Positions 26,529-36,790 are shown, counted from the first letter of the stretch. The stretch is DNA of 44,351 nt from an uncultured Lachnospiraceae bacterium (GCA_905234245.1 CAJOGN010000010.1:1-44351); one strand, 5' to 3'. The notes: a model not told the origin generated them from the letters alone. Numbers and translations are program-made.

Positions 26529-29500
26529 TTATTCTTCATCTAAATTGTCTGTAGAAAATGCTTCTTCACCTAAATCTTCGTAATCCTCAGATTCCAGGTC
26601 ACTTTCTTCTCCAACCTCATGCTCAGTATAACCCTGGGCTGCAAAATCAACATTTTCTTCAAAGGCAAAATTCTTATTATCTTCTACCATTACGGAATTG
26701 TAATCAGTATTGTTATACTCACTAGTCTCAATTAACTGAACTTCCTTATGATTCTCATCTAGAACCTTCACATCAAGACCGAGGGACTGCAATTCCTTAA
26801 GTAGTACCTTGAAGGATTCTGGAATTCCAGGTTCTGGAATGTTCTCACCCTTAATGATAGCTTCATATGTCTTAACACGTCCTACAACGTCATCGGACTT
26901 CATTGTCAGAATCTCCTGAAGTGTGTAGCTTGCGCCGTATGCTTCAAGAGCCCATACTTCCATTTCTCCGAAACGCTGACCACCGAACTGTGCCTTACCA
27001 CCGAGTGGCTGCTGTGTAACAAGAGAATACGGACCAGTTGAACGAGCGTGAATCTTGTCGTCAACTAAGTGGTGCAGCTTCAGATAATGCATGTGACCGA
27101 TTGTTACTGGTGAATCAAACTCCTCACCTGTACGTCCATCACGAAGCTGAACCTTACCATCTCTTCTTATCTCAACGCCTTCCCATAGTGCTCTATGGTC
27201 ACGGTTCTCACTTAGATATTCCATAACGTCCTTGTTAAGTACGTCCTTGTATTTATCTGTGAAATTCTCATTCTTGTCTGCCCATTTCTCGAGCTTAGCT
27301 TCTGTCTTATCGAAAGGAAGATTAACATAATCATTAGCCAACTCTAATGTATCCTGAATATCAATCTCCTTAGCACCATCAAATACTGGTGTCTCGATGT
27401 TAAAGCCTAATGCCTTAGCAGCAAGAGATAGGTGAATCTCTAATACCTGTCCGATATTCATACGTGATGGTACACCTAATGGATTAAGCACAATATCAAG
27501 TGGGCGGCCATTAGGCAGATATGGCATATCCTCGATTGGAAGAACACGAGAAACTACACCCTTGTTACCATGACGTCCAGCCATCTTATCACCAACAGAA
27601 ATCTTACGCTTCTGGGCAATGTAGATTCTTACAGACTTGTTGACTCCAGGTGGTAATTCGTCACCGTTTTCTCTTGTAAATACCTTGGCATCTACAACAA
27701 CACCATATTCTCCATGTGGCACCTTAAGAGAAGTATCTCTTACTTCCTTAGCCTTGTCACCGAAGATAGCACGAAGTAATTTCTCTTCTGCAGATGCTTC
27801 TGTCTCTCCCTTAGGAGTTACCTTACCAACTAATATATCACCGGCACGAACTTCAGCACCGATTCTGATAATACCGTCCTCATCAAGATTAGCTCTTGCA
27901 TCATCACCTACGCCTGAGATATCTCTTGTAATCTCTTCATCTCCAAGCTTAGTATTTCTAGCCTCTGTCTCATATTCTTCAATATGAACAGACGTATATA
28001 CATCATCCTGAACAAGTCTCTCTGATAATAGAACGGCATCCTCGTAGTTATAACCTTCCCAAGTCATAAATCCGATTAATGGGTTCTTACCAAGAGCCAT
28101 CTCACCTAGTGATGTAGATGGTCCATCAGCAATAACTTCACCCTCTTCAACCTTATCACCCTTGAAAACGATTGGTCTCTGGTTGTAGCAGTTACTCTGG
28201 TTACTTCTGTCGAATTTGTTAAGGATGTATTCCTGTCTGCCTGACTTACTCTTAACAACAATTCTTGTTGCATCAACGAACTCAACTGTACCTGCTTCCT
28301 TAGCAACAACACATACACCTGAGTCAATAGCTGTCTTAGGCTCCATTCCTGTACCTACAACAGGAGCTTCTGTTGTAAGAAGTGGCACTGCCTGACGCTG
28401 CATGTTAGAACCCATAAGAGCTCTGTTAGCATCGTCGTTCTGTAAGAATGGAATTAATGCTGTAGCAACTGAGAATACCATCTTAGGAGATACGTCCATA
28501 TAATCGAACATAGTCTTGTCGTACTCCTGTGTCTCCTCACGGAAACGACCTGATACGGAATTACGAACAAAATGTCCTTCCTCGTCCAGTTTCTCATTAG
28601 CTTGTGCTACATGATAATTATCTTCTTCATCAGCAGTCATATATACAACTTCGTCTGTTACCCTTGGATTCTCCGGGTCAGACTTGTCAATCTTACGATA
28701 TGGTGCCTCAATAAATCCATATTCATTAATCTTAGCGTAACTAGCAAGTGAGTTAATAAGACCAATGTTAGGACCTTCAGGCGTCTCAATAGGACACATT
28801 CTTCCATAGTGAGAATAGTGAACGTCACGAACCTCGAATCCTGCTCTATCTCTTGAAAGACCACCAGGACCTAATGCAGAGAGACGTCTCTTATGAGTCA
28901 ACTCACCAAGTGGGTTGTTCTGATCCATGAACTGTGATAGCTGTGAAGAACCGAAGAACTCCTTAACAGCTGCAGTTACTGGCTTAATATTAATAAGACT
29001 CTGTGGTGACACACCCTCTAAGTCCTGAGATGTCATTCTCTCACGAACTACTCTCTCCATACGAGAAAGACCGATTCTATACTGATTCTGTAACAACTCA
29101 CCTACAGCACGAATACGACGATTACCTAAATGGTCAATATCGTCATCCTTACCAATGCCATATTCAAGATGCATATTATAATTAATAGAAGCAAATATAT
29201 CGTCTCTTGTAATGTGCTTAGGAATAAGGTCTGCAATATTCTGCTTAATAGCTTCTGCAAGATCCTCGCCATCCTCGTTGTCCTTAAGTAGCTGTTCAAG
29301 AACAGGATAATAAACCTTCTCTGTTACGCCAAGCTCTCTTGGGTCACAGTCAAGGTCAACAAAGAAATCAAGGTCAACCATCATATTAGATAAAACTCTA
29401 ACCTTACGATCCTCTGATTGAATCTCTACATATTTTACAGCGTTATTCTGAATCTCATCAGCAAGCTCTCTTGATACTAATGTTCCTGCCTCTGCAAGTA

Positions 29501-30440
29501 CTTCACCAGTAATCTCACTTACTACCTGCTCTGCTAGAACCTGATTGTAAATTCTATGTCTAAATGATAATTTCTTATTGAACTTATAACGTCCTACCTT
29601 AGCTAAGTCATATCTTCTTGGATCAAAGAACATAGCATTAATAAGGCTTTCCGCACTTTCTACTGAAAGGGGCTCGCCTGGACGAATCTTCTTATATAGC
29701 TCTAGCAAGCCTCTCTCATAGCTTCCCTGTGGTGTCTTCTCAGCGTCTACTGAAGGATCCTTGTCAAGGGATGCCATAATCTTAGGCTCTTCACCGAACA
29801 TTTCAATAATTTCACTATTAGTGCCCACACCTAAAGCTCTAATAAGAACAGTAATTGGCACTTTACGTGTTCTATCTACACGAACATAAAATACGTCATT
29901 GGAGTCTGTCTCATATTCTAACCATGCACCACGATTAGGAATAACGGTACATGAGAATAGTCTCTTACCTACTTTGTCATGGTCTATTGCATAATAAATA
30001 CCAGGAGAACGTACTAACTGACTTACAATTACACGCTCTGCACCATTGATAACAAAAGTACCTGTCTCTGTCATCAAAGGCATGTCTCCCATAAAGATTT
30101 CCTGAGTAGTAATCTCTTCTGTTTCTTTATTATGAAGGCTTACATTAACCTTCAAAGGTGCCGCGTAAGTTGCATCTCTTTCTTTGCACTCTGGGATTGT
30201 ATACTTCTTCTCATCTTCGCACAAAGTAAAATCAACAAAATTCAAGCTCAAGTGATTACTATAATCACTAATAGGAGAGATATCTCTGAAAACTTCGTTA
30301 AGGCCTTCCTCTAGGAACCACTTATAGGAGTCCTTCTGAACCTCAATGAAGTTAGGCATTGAGAGAACCTCTTTCTGTCTTGAATAGCTCATACGCATGC
30401 TTTTTCCAGCTTTCACTGGACGTATTCTGTTCTTCTCCAT
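26529..30440 (-). CDS. rpoB: RNA polymerase beta subunit
   Basis: RpoB pairs with RpoC to form the polymerase active centre. The rifampicin region reads [20 protein letters not shown], with the common resistance positions in wild-type form. Other motifs are [20 protein letters not shown] and [13 protein letters not shown]. The start is taken at 30440 (MEKNRIRP), not the GTG at 30452, because GAGGT is too close to the earlier codons. That gives 1303 residues. The last 65 or so residues are an acidic extension rich in Glu, Asp and Asn. Confidence 0.98.
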   Translation of the reverse strand: MEKNRIRPVKAGKSMRMSYSRQKEVLSMPNFIEVQKDSYKWFLEEGLNEVFRDISPISDYSNHLSLNFVDFTLCEDEKKYTIPECKERDATYAAPLKVNVSLHNKETEEITTQEIFMGDMPLMTETGTFVINGAERVIVSQLVRSPGIYYAIDHDKVGKRLFSCTVIPNRGAWLEYETDSNDVFYVRVDRTRKVPITVLIRALGVGTNSEIIEMFGEEPKIMASLDKDPSVDAEKTPQGSYERGLLELYKKIRPGEPLSVESAESLINAMFFDPRRYDLAKVGRYKFNKKLSFRHRIYNQVLAEQVVSEITGEVLAEAGTLVSRELADEIQNNAVKYVEIQSEDRKVRVLSNMMVDLDFFVDLDCDPRELGVTEKVYYPVLEQLLKDNEDGEDLAEAIKQNIADLIPKHITRDDIFASINYNMHLEYGIGKDDDIDHLGNRRIRAVGELLQNQYRIGLSRMERVVRERMTSQDLEGVSPQSLINIKPVTAAVKEFFGSSQLSQFMDQNNPLGELTHKRRLSALGPGGLSRDRAGFEVRDVHYSHYGRMCPIETPEGPNIGLINSLASYAKINEYGFIEAPYRKIDKSDPENPRVTDEVVYMTADEEDNYHVAQANEKLDEEGHFVRNSVSGRFREETQEYDKTMFDYMDVSPKMVFSVATALIPFLQNDDANRALMGSNMQRQAVPLLTTEAPVVGTGMEPKTAIDSGVCVVAKEAGTVEFVDATRIVVKSKSGRQEYILNKFDRSNQSNCYNQRPIVFKGDKVEEGEVIADGPSTSLGEMALGKNPLIGFMTWEGYNYEDAVLLSERLVQDDVYTSVHIEEYETEARNTKLGDEEITRDISGVGDDARANLDEDGIIRIGAEVRAGDILVGKVTPKGETEASAEEKLLRAIFGDKAKEVRDTSLKVPHGEYGVVVDAKVFTRENGDELPPGVNKSVRIYIAQKRKISVGDKMAGRHGNKGVVSRVLPIEDMPYLPNGRPLDIVLNPLGVPSRMNIGQVLEIHLSLAAKALGFNIETPVFDGAKEIDIQDTLELANDYVNLPFDKTEAKLEKWADKNENFTDKYKDVLNKDVMEYLSENRDHRALWEGVEIRRDGKVQLRDGRTGEEFDSPVTIGHMHYLKLHHLVDDKIHARSTGPYSLVTQQPLGGKAQFGGQRFGEMEVWALEAYGASYTLQEILTMKSDDVVGRVKTYEAIIKGENIPEPGIPESFKVLLKELQSLGLDVKVLDENHKEVQLIETSEYNNTDYNSVMVEDNKNFAFEENVDFAAQGYTEHEVGEESDLESEDYEDLGEEAFSTDNLDEE

Positions 30441-30550
30441 TTGACGCATCACCTCTTCATTTTATTTTGTTTTACTGGGAAATGTGTGGCATTATACTCT
30501 CTCTAAAAAAGAGCATACTTCGCCCATTACTCCACAATAAAGCACTCTAC

Positions 30551-30580
30551 ATATTACACCAAAATGATAGTGGGTGTCAA
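30551..30580 (-). promoter_or_regulatory. promoter of rpoBC
   Basis: On the minus strand -35 TTGACA (30575-30580) is perfect and -10 TAATAT (30551-30556) follows after 18 bp. The leader to the rpoB ATG is about 105 nt. rpoBC therefore has its own promoter and does not depend on rplL read-through. Confidence 0.7.
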
Positions 30581-30611
30581 GAAGAAATTTCAATTTATAT
30601 TTTTTATAGAA

Positions 30612-30649
30612 GAAAATAGCGACTGGCACCATAGAATGAGCCAGTCGCT
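30612..30649 (-). terminator. terminator of the ATPase-transketolase operon
   Basis: AGCGACTGGC (30618-30627) and GCCAGTCGCT (30640-30649) form a 10-bp stem with a 12-nt loop, followed on the minus strand by ATTTTC. It starts 15 bp after the stop of the transketolase C-half gene and shields the rpoB promoter. Confidence 0.85.
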
Positions 30650-30663
30650 TCTATTACATATTA

Positions 30664-31611
30664 TTAAATTAAAGCCAAAAACTCTTTGACCTGCTTATAG
30701 ATTCCTGCAGCATCAAGTTCGTATTTCTCTAAGAGCTTGAGAGCAGGACCTGATTCTCCGAATCTATCCTTTATTCCAATTCTAAGCTGCTTAGTTGGAT
30801 AATTCTCGGATAAAGCCTCCGCAACTGCTGAGCCAAGACCTCCGATAATTGAATGCTCTTCAATAGTAACAACCTTGCCTGTCTTCTTAGCGCAGGATAC
30901 TACTGTATCAACATCAAGGGGCTTGATTGTATGAACATTTACCACCTGTGCCTCGATTCCTTCCTCAGATAGCTTGTCGGCTGCCTGCAAGGTCTCAATA
31001 ACCTCTAAGCCTGTTGCAAATAATGTCACATCATCTCCTTCGCGAAGGATAGGTGCTTCATATAAATTAAACTCGTAATTGTCAGCATCATTGTATGCTG
31101 GAACTGCAAGTCTTCCAAGTCTGATATAGCATGGTCCGTCCACATCCATTACCGCCTTGATGCATGCTTTAGTCTCAACATCATCTGCCGGGCAAAGCAC
31201 TGTCATGCCTGGTATGTTACGCATAAGGGACACATCTTCTATACACTGATGTGTTGCTCCATCCTCTCCAACAGAGATTCCTGCATGACTTGCTGCAATT
31301 CTCACATTAAGATGAGGATATCCTACGGAATTCCTTATCTGCTCGTATGCACGTCCTGTAGCGAACATTGCGAAGCTTGAACAAAATGGGATTTTGCCAC
31401 AAGTTGCAAGTCCTGCTGCCATACTTACCATATTAGCCTCAGCTATACCGCAATCTATGAATCTATCTGGAAATTTCTTGCCGAATATTGCTGTCTTGGT
31501 TGACTCAGCAAGGTCTGCGTCTAATACTACGATTCTATCATCTGTCTCGCCCAGCTCTGCTAACGCCTCGCCGTAGCTTTGTCTTGTGGCGATTCTCTTT
31601 AATTCTGACAT
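30664..31611 (-). CDS. transketolase, C-terminal subunit
   Basis: This 315-residue half of a split transketolase carries the pyrimidine-binding domain (CGIAEANMVSMAAGLAT with the activating Glu) and the C-terminal domain (VVTIEEHSIIGGLGSAVAEAL). With the N-terminal half it moves two-carbon ketol units between sugar phosphates in the non-oxidative pentose phosphate route. Split enzymes are common in anaerobic Firmicutes. It overlaps the N-half gene by 13 bases, with GAGGAGG 4 bp before its ATG. Confidence 0.93.
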   Translation of the reverse strand: MSELKRIATRQSYGEALAELGETDDRIVVLDADLAESTKTAIFGKKFPDRFIDCGIAEANMVSMAAGLATCGKIPFCSSFAMFATGRAYEQIRNSVGYPHLNVRIAASHAGISVGEDGATHQCIEDVSLMRNIPGMTVLCPADDVETKACIKAVMDVDGPCYIRLGRLAVPAYNDADNYEFNLYEAPILREGDDVTLFATGLEVIETLQAADKLSEEGIEAQVVNVHTIKPLDVDTVVSCAKKTGKVVTIEEHSIIGGLGSAVAEALSENYPTKQLRIGIKDRFGESGPALKLLEKYELDAAGIYKQVKEFLALI

Positions 31612-32438
31612 AGTTCCTCCTCAAGCTTATCTAATTCCTCTAAGGCATCCTTAGCCTCGTCGTCCTTTGGTGCGACGCCATGCCAAGAGGCAACATTTTC
31701 CATAAAGGAGATGTCCTTGCCCTTAATTGTCTTCATAACGATTACTGATGGCATTCCCTTAGTATTCCTTGCACTCTGAAATGCAGCTCTTAGCTTGTCA
31801 AAATCATGACCATCGTCAACTTCTATTACATTGAAATTAAATGCTTTGAACTTATCACCTATAGGATATGGAGAATTAATATCTTCAATTGCTCCATCAA
31901 TCTGAAGTCCATTGTTATCTATAATCCAGCACAGATTATCAAGCTTTCTGGCACCTGCGAACATTGCAGCTTCCCAGACCTGACCCTCCTGAATCTCACC
32001 GTCACCAAGAAGGGCGTACACTCTATAATCCATCTTATCTATCCTTGCAGCCATTGCCATTCCAAGGGATGCTGATGCTCCCTGTCCCAAGGAACCACTT
32101 GACATGTCAACGCCTGGTGTGTAGCCAAGTGTTGGATGACCCTGTAAATGTGAGCCAATATGACGAAGTGTTAGTATATCCTCTCTTGGGAAAAATCCTT
32201 TGAGGGCAAGCGCGCTATATAGTCCTGGTGCAGAATGACCCTTGGATAGAACGAATCTATCTCTAGTTGGCATGTTAGGGTTGTTAGCATCCACATTCAT
32301 CTCTTCGAAATATAAAAATGCAAATACTTCTGCTGAGGACAATGCTCCTCCTGGATGTCCAGCCTTAGCGGCATGAGTTCCTCTAATTATGTCTCGTCTA
32401 ATCTGCAATGCCTTTTTTTGCAATTCAAGATTTGTCAT
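31599..32438 (-). CDS. transketolase, N-terminal subunit
   Basis: This 279-residue thiamine diphosphate-binding half has the motif GDGEIQEGQVWEA...IIDNN, binding the diphosphate via Mg. It also has KGHSAPGLYSALA and GSLGQGASASLGMA, typical of transketolase and not of DXS. It needs the C-half to form the active site. It starts 2 bp after the ATPase gene, whose last codons hold its AAAGGAAAG site. Confidence 0.94.
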   Translation of the reverse strand: MTNLELQKKALQIRRDIIRGTHAAKAGHPGGALSSAEVFAFLYFEEMNVDANNPNMPTRDRFVLSKGHSAPGLYSALALKGFFPREDILTLRHIGSHLQGHPTLGYTPGVDMSSGSLGQGASASLGMAMAARIDKMDYRVYALLGDGEIQEGQVWEAAMFAGARKLDNLCWIIDNNGLQIDGAIEDINSPYPIGDKFKAFNFNVIEVDDGHDFDKLRAAFQSARNTKGMPSVIVMKTIKGKDISFMENVASWHGVAPKDDEAKDALEELDKLEEELCQN

Positions 32439-32440
32439 TA

Positions 32441-33877
32441 TTACTTTCCTTTCACATCTTCAAGGCTTATTAACATGATATTCTTAATGGCTCCAGCAAC
32501 TGTAAGTGTATTCTCGTGGAAGCCATTCTTGGCAAATACGATATAGAACACATCACCCTTTGCTGATACGTGCTTAGTCATCTCAATTAAGTCCTTGAGT
32601 GTTGCCATCTCAATTGGGTCATCTACATAGTAGCATCTTCCGAATACTGTACATGGCTTATCCTTGCACTGTCCAAGTGCCACTAGGTCGAAGCCTGCGC
32701 TTGTGCCTTTGTCCTCGTCGTTCTCCCACCAGTTACCAATATCATCTACTGTAAATGGCATTCTGCCTTCGTCAGCTTCTTTCTTAATGTATTCCTTGCA
32801 CATGCGAACGAATACTGTCTTCATGAAATCAGCTACCTCTGGCTCGATTAACTCAGACCACATCTGCCTTATTCTGCCATCATAGTACCAATCAATATTA
32901 GGCGCTATGTATCTGTACCAGAATAAGAAATTCGTATTAACAATATCATACCTTGTCTTCTTACGATTGTTCTTCTCTGTAATGGCGTTGTTCTTCTCCA
33001 CAACACCTATACTCATAAGAGTATTCATATATGGAACAACTACGTCCTTAGGCTTGCCCACCAGAGCCGATATCTGATTGACTCTCTCGTTGCCCTGGGC
33101 GAGTGTCATAAGAATTCTATTATAATAAGATAACTCCCTTAAGTCGATGCTCATAGTAGCTTCCGGCATAAGTCCAGCCTGATGTACTGGCTTTAAGAAA
33201 AGCTCCCTGGCAACATTTTCAAGATCACCCTCAACCTTGGATAGGTGCTGAGGTATTCCACCAGTCAATCCATAAAGGAAGGCCTGCTCTTCGCCGTCTC
33301 TGCCAGGGAAGAACTCGCAGGAATCATAAAATCCCATTCCCTTCACCTCAATGATGTCCTTATCAACATCCTTCCAGATGGCCTTCTTGCCAAGCACAAG
33401 CTTATCCATGGCAAGATAAGAATCGCCGCACATAATGAGCTTGATGTCTTTGTCAGCCCATTTGTCAGTCACATATTCATGGAGAATCTTATCGTATGTG
33501 GCATCAGCCTTGGCAAAATTATAGTACTCATCAATTATGAGTAACAGCTTCTCGCCACCGGAGCGTTCCTCCACCATATCAAGGAGTCCCTGAAGGTCAG
33601 GAATCATCTCATATTCATCATTTAATGCCTCGAGATTAGCCGTGTTGGCGAATCTTGGCATTTCGTATATCTCTCCTATTGCCCGGCCAAATAGGACTAG
33701 CTGTCCTACATCAGTAGTTGGATAAGCTATATAGAAAATGTGCTTCTTATCCTTGGCAAACTCCCGAAGCAGAGTAGTCTTGCCCATTCCTACCTGTCCC
33801 TTAAGGCACAGAAGCTTCTTATTACTATTATAGAAGCGCTCAAGAGCCTCTAATTCTTTCTTTCGTCCTACAAACAT
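32441..33877 (-). CDS. AAA ATPase of the DUF234 family, nuclease-like domain degenerate
   Basis: The 478-residue protein has an N-terminal P-loop ATPase domain: Walker A GQVGMGKT at 27-34 and a Walker B in KLLLIIDEYYN. A winged-helix-like middle part follows, then a C-terminal DUF234 domain. In that domain the nuclease motif that relatives write as ID-VA...GECKW appears as FDLVA...GRCYY, so the catalytic Glu and Lys are missing. The start at 33877 has AGAGG 7 bp upstream; a longer frame to 33937 runs through the promoter. It heads an operon with transketolase. The role is unknown; relatives occur mostly in archaea and Clostridia. Confidence 0.8.
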   Translation of the reverse strand: MFVGRKKELEALERFYNSNKKLLCLKGQVGMGKTTLLREFAKDKKHIFYIAYPTTDVGQLVLFGRAIGEIYEMPRFANTANLEALNDEYEMIPDLQGLLDMVEERSGGEKLLLIIDEYYNFAKADATYDKILHEYVTDKWADKDIKLIMCGDSYLAMDKLVLGKKAIWKDVDKDIIEVKGMGFYDSCEFFPGRDGEEQAFLYGLTGGIPQHLSKVEGDLENVARELFLKPVHQAGLMPEATMSIDLRELSYYNRILMTLAQGNERVNQISALVGKPKDVVVPYMNTLMSIGVVEKNNAITEKNNRKKTRYDIVNTNFLFWYRYIAPNIDWYYDGRIRQMWSELIEPEVADFMKTVFVRMCKEYIKKEADEGRMPFTVDDIGNWWENDEDKGTSAGFDLVALGQCKDKPCTVFGRCYYVDDPIEMATLKDLIEMTKHVSAKGDVFYIVFAKNGFHENTLTVAGAIKNIMLISLEDVKGK

Positions 33878-33920
33878 TACAATACCTCTTCCGCTACTCA
33901 CACCAAAACGTAGCGATTTT

Positions 33921-33949
33921 ATTGTATTACGATTCAACTATATTTTCAA
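33921..33949 (-). promoter_or_regulatory. sigma-A promoter of the ATPase-transketolase operon
   Basis: On the minus strand -35 TTGAAA (33944-33949) and -10 TACAAT (33921-33926) are 17 bp apart. Transcription would start near 33914, about 37 nt before the ATPase ATG. This supports the shorter ATPase start. Confidence 0.8.
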
Positions 33950-33964
33950 GTACAAATTATGCAA

Positions 33965-35470
33965 TTATACATGTAGATTATCTAGGTCAAGACCCTTAGG
34001 GGCGTCAACGTGTTCAAAGGCTGCAAGCTCTGGATGCTCCCTCTTCTCCTGAGAGTAATTCTCATATGGCAATGGAGTATGCTTCTGCTTAGCCCAGATA
34101 TCGTCTGCAATTGGGCTCCATTCCTTGGCGTAGTTTTCACATTTCGCACATAGCTCATCTACGCTCTCTGCACACTCGGCGTTAGTTCCATGAGCACCAG
34201 TCTTCTTAACAATTTCCTTGAGAAGCTCCGGATTCTCAAGCATTGGACATGGCTTAAGCATGTTCCTGTTAAATGGCTGTCCCTCATGATATGCCTTGAA
34301 CAGCGGACTCTGAAGCATCTCTAATATGCTGTGAGTCTTAATATTAGTATTAGAAAAATGTATAAATACGCATGGCTCAGCGTCGCCCTGGGCATTAATA
34401 TGGAAATAATTACGTCCACCTGCGATACAGCCGCCTACGAATTCTCCGTCATTCTGGAAGTCCATTGGGAAGAAGCCGATGTCGTTGTCACCTGTTCTTA
34501 CCCAGCGAATCTTGTCGATAATTGCCTTTCTTTGCTCCATTGTTGGCATTAGCTCAGGTGCTGCATTGCCGCCAATTGGCATATAGTGGAAGTAGAAGCC
34601 GAATCTTGCACCCTTGTCAGCCAAGAATCTGAAGAACTTCTCATCAGTTACAGCTTCAATGTTGTTGCGTGTGTAGCAGATTGATGTTCCGAATATAATT
34701 CCATACTTCTTGAACAAATCCATTGCATTCATGGCTGCTGCGTAGTGACCTTCACCACGACGCTCATCGTTAGTCTCCTCTGAGCCTTCCACCGAAAGCA
34801 AGAATGTGATGTTACCGAGCCTTACAATTTCCTTGCAGAAATCATCGTCAATTAGAGTCGAGTTACTAAACAATGCGAAGTAGCATTCGCTATGCTTCTC
34901 TGCAAGCTTCAATATATCAGCCTTACGAACAGTTGGCTCGCCACCTGTCATAAGATAAAGGTATGTTCCAAGCTCCTTACCCTCAGTTACAATCTTGTCC
35001 ATCTCTTCGAAGGTCAAATTGTTCTTGTGACCGTATGTTCCTGACCAGCAGCCTGTACAGTGAAGATTGCAGGCATCTGTTGGGTCGAAGAGAATTAGCC
35101 AAGGGATGTTGCAGTTATATATTTTACGATTCTGACGAATCATCTTGGTTCCACGAAGGAATGCCTCGTATCCGAGATTGACAACAAGTGTCTTAACGCA
35201 GTTCGAATCAGATTCGTCAATAATCTGGTTTAAAAACTTCACCCATCTATTCTCAGGATTCTTGAAGTATTCTCTTACCTTATCGAGCTTCTCTAAGTTA
35301 GTATCCTCTTTACCCCAGAATTTAACTGTCGAGTCGATAATCTTAAGATAGACATCAGTCCTTTCATTAACATCTTCTTTTTTATTTAATTTCTTCACAA
35401 GTTTGTTCACAAGAATCTCAAATGCTTTTCTTTCAGCAGCGTGAGATATATTATCTGTTATCTTAGCCAT
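33965..35470 (-). CDS. radical SAM protein with Cys-rich C-terminal region
   Basis: This 501-residue radical SAM enzyme holds a 4Fe-4S cluster through CNLHCTGC (Cys134, Cys138, Cys141), inside a TIM barrel with MTGGEPTVRK. The C-terminal part has several cysteines (GGCIAGGRNYFHINAQGDAEPC, KPCPM, ELCAKC), suggesting a SPASM-like domain with extra clusters. The first 110 residues are helical and unlike common members. No peptide substrate gene is beside it, so its reaction is unknown. The ATG at 35470 with AGGAGG 5 bp upstream is preferred over a TTG two codons earlier. Confidence 0.88.
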   Translation of the reverse strand: MAKITDNISHAAERKAFEILVNKLVKKLNKKEDVNERTDVYLKIIDSTVKFWGKEDTNLEKLDKVREYFKNPENRWVKFLNQIIDESDSNCVKTLVVNLGYEAFLRGTKMIRQNRKIYNCNIPWLILFDPTDACNLHCTGCWSGTYGHKNNLTFEEMDKIVTEGKELGTYLYLMTGGEPTVRKADILKLAEKHSECYFALFSNSTLIDDDFCKEIVRLGNITFLLSVEGSEETNDERRGEGHYAAAMNAMDLFKKYGIIFGTSICYTRNNIEAVTDEKFFRFLADKGARFGFYFHYMPIGGNAAPELMPTMEQRKAIIDKIRWVRTGDNDIGFFPMDFQNDGEFVGGCIAGGRNYFHINAQGDAEPCVFIHFSNTNIKTHSILEMLQSPLFKAYHEGQPFNRNMLKPCPMLENPELLKEIVKKTGAHGTNAECAESVDELCAKCENYAKEWSPIADDIWAKQKHTPLPYENYSQEKREHPELAAFEHVDAPKGLDLDNLHV

Positions 35471-35589
35471 TACCAACCTCCTATAAAAAGCGCAAGTTAT
35501 AATATACCTTATTTACGCCTATTATTCTAGTAGTATTTTGTATATTTTTTAACATTTTAGCTGTTCTTTTTGTTGTATTTATAACAATG

Positions 35590-35598
35590 TGATATAAT
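35590..35598 (+). promoter_or_regulatory. extended -10 promoter facing the phospholipase-like gene
   Basis: TGATATAAT combines a perfect TATAAT (35593-35598) with the TGn extension. The -35 region (TTGTTG, 17 bp away) is weak. Transcription would begin near 35605, inside the first hairpin, so the array would form a leader of about 210 nt. Confidence 0.62.
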
Positions 35599-35600
35599 AT

Positions 35601-35786
35601 GTCGTAAGGAAGGACCCACGAAGTGGGAGGATCCCTTACGACAGCATTCCGGGCGCAGCCCGGTGCGTAATATGTTGCATGCCTACGAAGTAGGGGTGCA
35701 ACAGCATTCCGAACGAAGTGAGGTGCGTTATATGTTGCATGCCTACGAAGTAGGGGTGCAACAGCATTCCGGGCGCAGCCCGGTGC
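35601..35786. repeat. alternating palindromic repeats, 60-bp period, GNA-loop hairpins
   Basis: Six hairpins follow each other: 35601-35642, 35644-35666, 35674-35702, 35704-35726, 35734-35762 and 35764-35786. From 35641 the sequence repeats with an exact 60-bp period. Hairpins 3 and 5 (GTTGCA...CCTAC-GAA-GTAGG...TGCAAC) are identical. Hairpins 2 and 6 (CCGGGC-GCA-GCCCGG) are identical. Hairpin 4 is CCGAAC-GAA-GTGAGG. Every loop is C(GNA)G. The arms differ between units but stay mostly complementary. Confidence 0.93.
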
Positions 35787-35818
35787 GTATTAAATTGTAG
35801 TTATTCGGGGGTTTTTAT

Positions 35819-36790
35819 ATGCCAGGTTTTAAATCACATTATCTATTCGGTCGTGAAACGCTAGCGAATTTCGCGCCGAATCAGTATGAACAATATCTAA
35901 TTAAGTATCCACAGTCATTCCATATGGGGCTTCAGGGTCCTGACGTATTCTTCTACTATGTACCTGCATGGGTTATGTACGATAAGAATATTGGAAATGT
36001 TATTCACGAAAGCAAGACAAATAGGTTCTTTGATGCACTTATTAAATCTAGAAATAAGTTAATTAAGAAAGAGCACCGACTTATTGCTGATGCTTATATC
36101 GCTGGATTCATAGGTCATTATACACTAGATTCTACTGTTCATCCTTACATTTACTATAGAACGAAGAATCAGGAGCATGAGGACAAGAAGCTGTATGATT
36201 TCGGAATTCACGTATTCCTTGAAACCGACATAGACAACGCTTTGCTTCGTCACTATCTTCATATGAAGCCTAGCGAGTTCAAGATGGGGGATACTATTAA
36301 GATGACTGTCAAGGAGCACACTATTATCTCCTTGCTACTTTATCGTACTATAAAGCAGGTGTTCCCTGAAAGCAAGACCTTGCTGTTCATTATTAGACAC
36401 GCCATTGCCTCTATGACACTTGAGGCTAATCTGATGAAGGATAAGACTGGTAGGAAAAAGGTATTTCTTCGCTATATAGAGCGCGCCATTACGGGACATG
36501 CCGTTATTTCGCCAATGGTGCCAAATGACAACTTCGTAAAATACAAGGATCCGTGTAACCTAGGACACAAGAAATGGGCTAATCCATGGGACAGACGAAG
36601 GAAAAGCTCTGATAGCGTATATGATTTGATTGATAAAGCTTCGAAGACCTTCGAAGAAAGAATACATTATTACTCTAATTCTCAGACAATCTCTAGAGAA
36701 TTGTCTAAGGAAGAAAAAGAAGAGAACTTAGATAAACTGTTTGAATCATTAGGCGACTTATCATACTACAGCGGTTTGCCTAATAATTAA
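35819..36790 (+). CDS. zinc-dependent phospholipase C family protein
   Basis: This 323-residue protein resembles zinc-dependent phospholipase C-like proteins of Clostridia. Likely metal ligands are His7 (GFKSHYLFG), the HMGLQGPDVFFY segment and AYIAGFIGHYTLDSTVHPYIYYR. No signal peptide is seen, so it may act inside the cell or be exported in another way. It is one of only two plus-strand genes. Its leader holds the hairpin array and its ribosome binding site is weak, hinting at control of translation. The substrate is unknown. Confidence 0.85.
   Translation: MPGFKSHYLFGRETLANFAPNQYEQYLIKYPQSFHMGLQGPDVFFYYVPAWVMYDKNIGNVIHESKTNRFFDALIKSRNKLIKKEHRLIADAYIAGFIGHYTLDSTVHPYIYYRTKNQEHEDKKLYDFGIHVFLETDIDNALLRHYLHMKPSEFKMGDTIKMTVKEHTIISLLLYRTIKQVFPESKTLLFIIRHAIASMTLEANLMKDKTGRKKVFLRYIERAITGHAVISPMVPNDNFVKYKDPCNLGHKKWANPWDRRRKSSDSVYDLIDKASKTFEERIHYYSNSQTISRELSKEEKEENLDKLFESLGDLSYYSGLPNN

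Larger units (their letters stand above)
35482..35818. other. divergent intergenic region with hairpin array
   Basis: These 337 bp separate the minus-strand radical SAM gene from the plus-strand phospholipase-like gene. The left 110 bp are AT-rich and hold a plus-strand extended -10 promoter. The right part (35601-35786) is the GC-richer hairpin array, followed by a poor ribosome binding site (GGGGG, 8 bp before the ATG). Confidence 0.85.

Noticed and set aside
30441-30550. Possible 11-codon leader peptide in the rpoB leader
   Set aside because: The GGAG is only 2 bases from the ATG, and there is no attenuator structure or codon bias to suggest control.
30664-32438. DXS (1-deoxyxylulose-5-phosphate synthase) instead of split transketolase
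   Set aside because: DXS is a single longer protein. The split and the motifs GSLGQGASASLGMA and KGHSAPGLYSAL fit transketolase.
35641-35789. CRISPR-like array
   Set aside because: The 60-bp units are contiguous, without unique spacers, and there are no cas genes. The units are palindromic hairpins.
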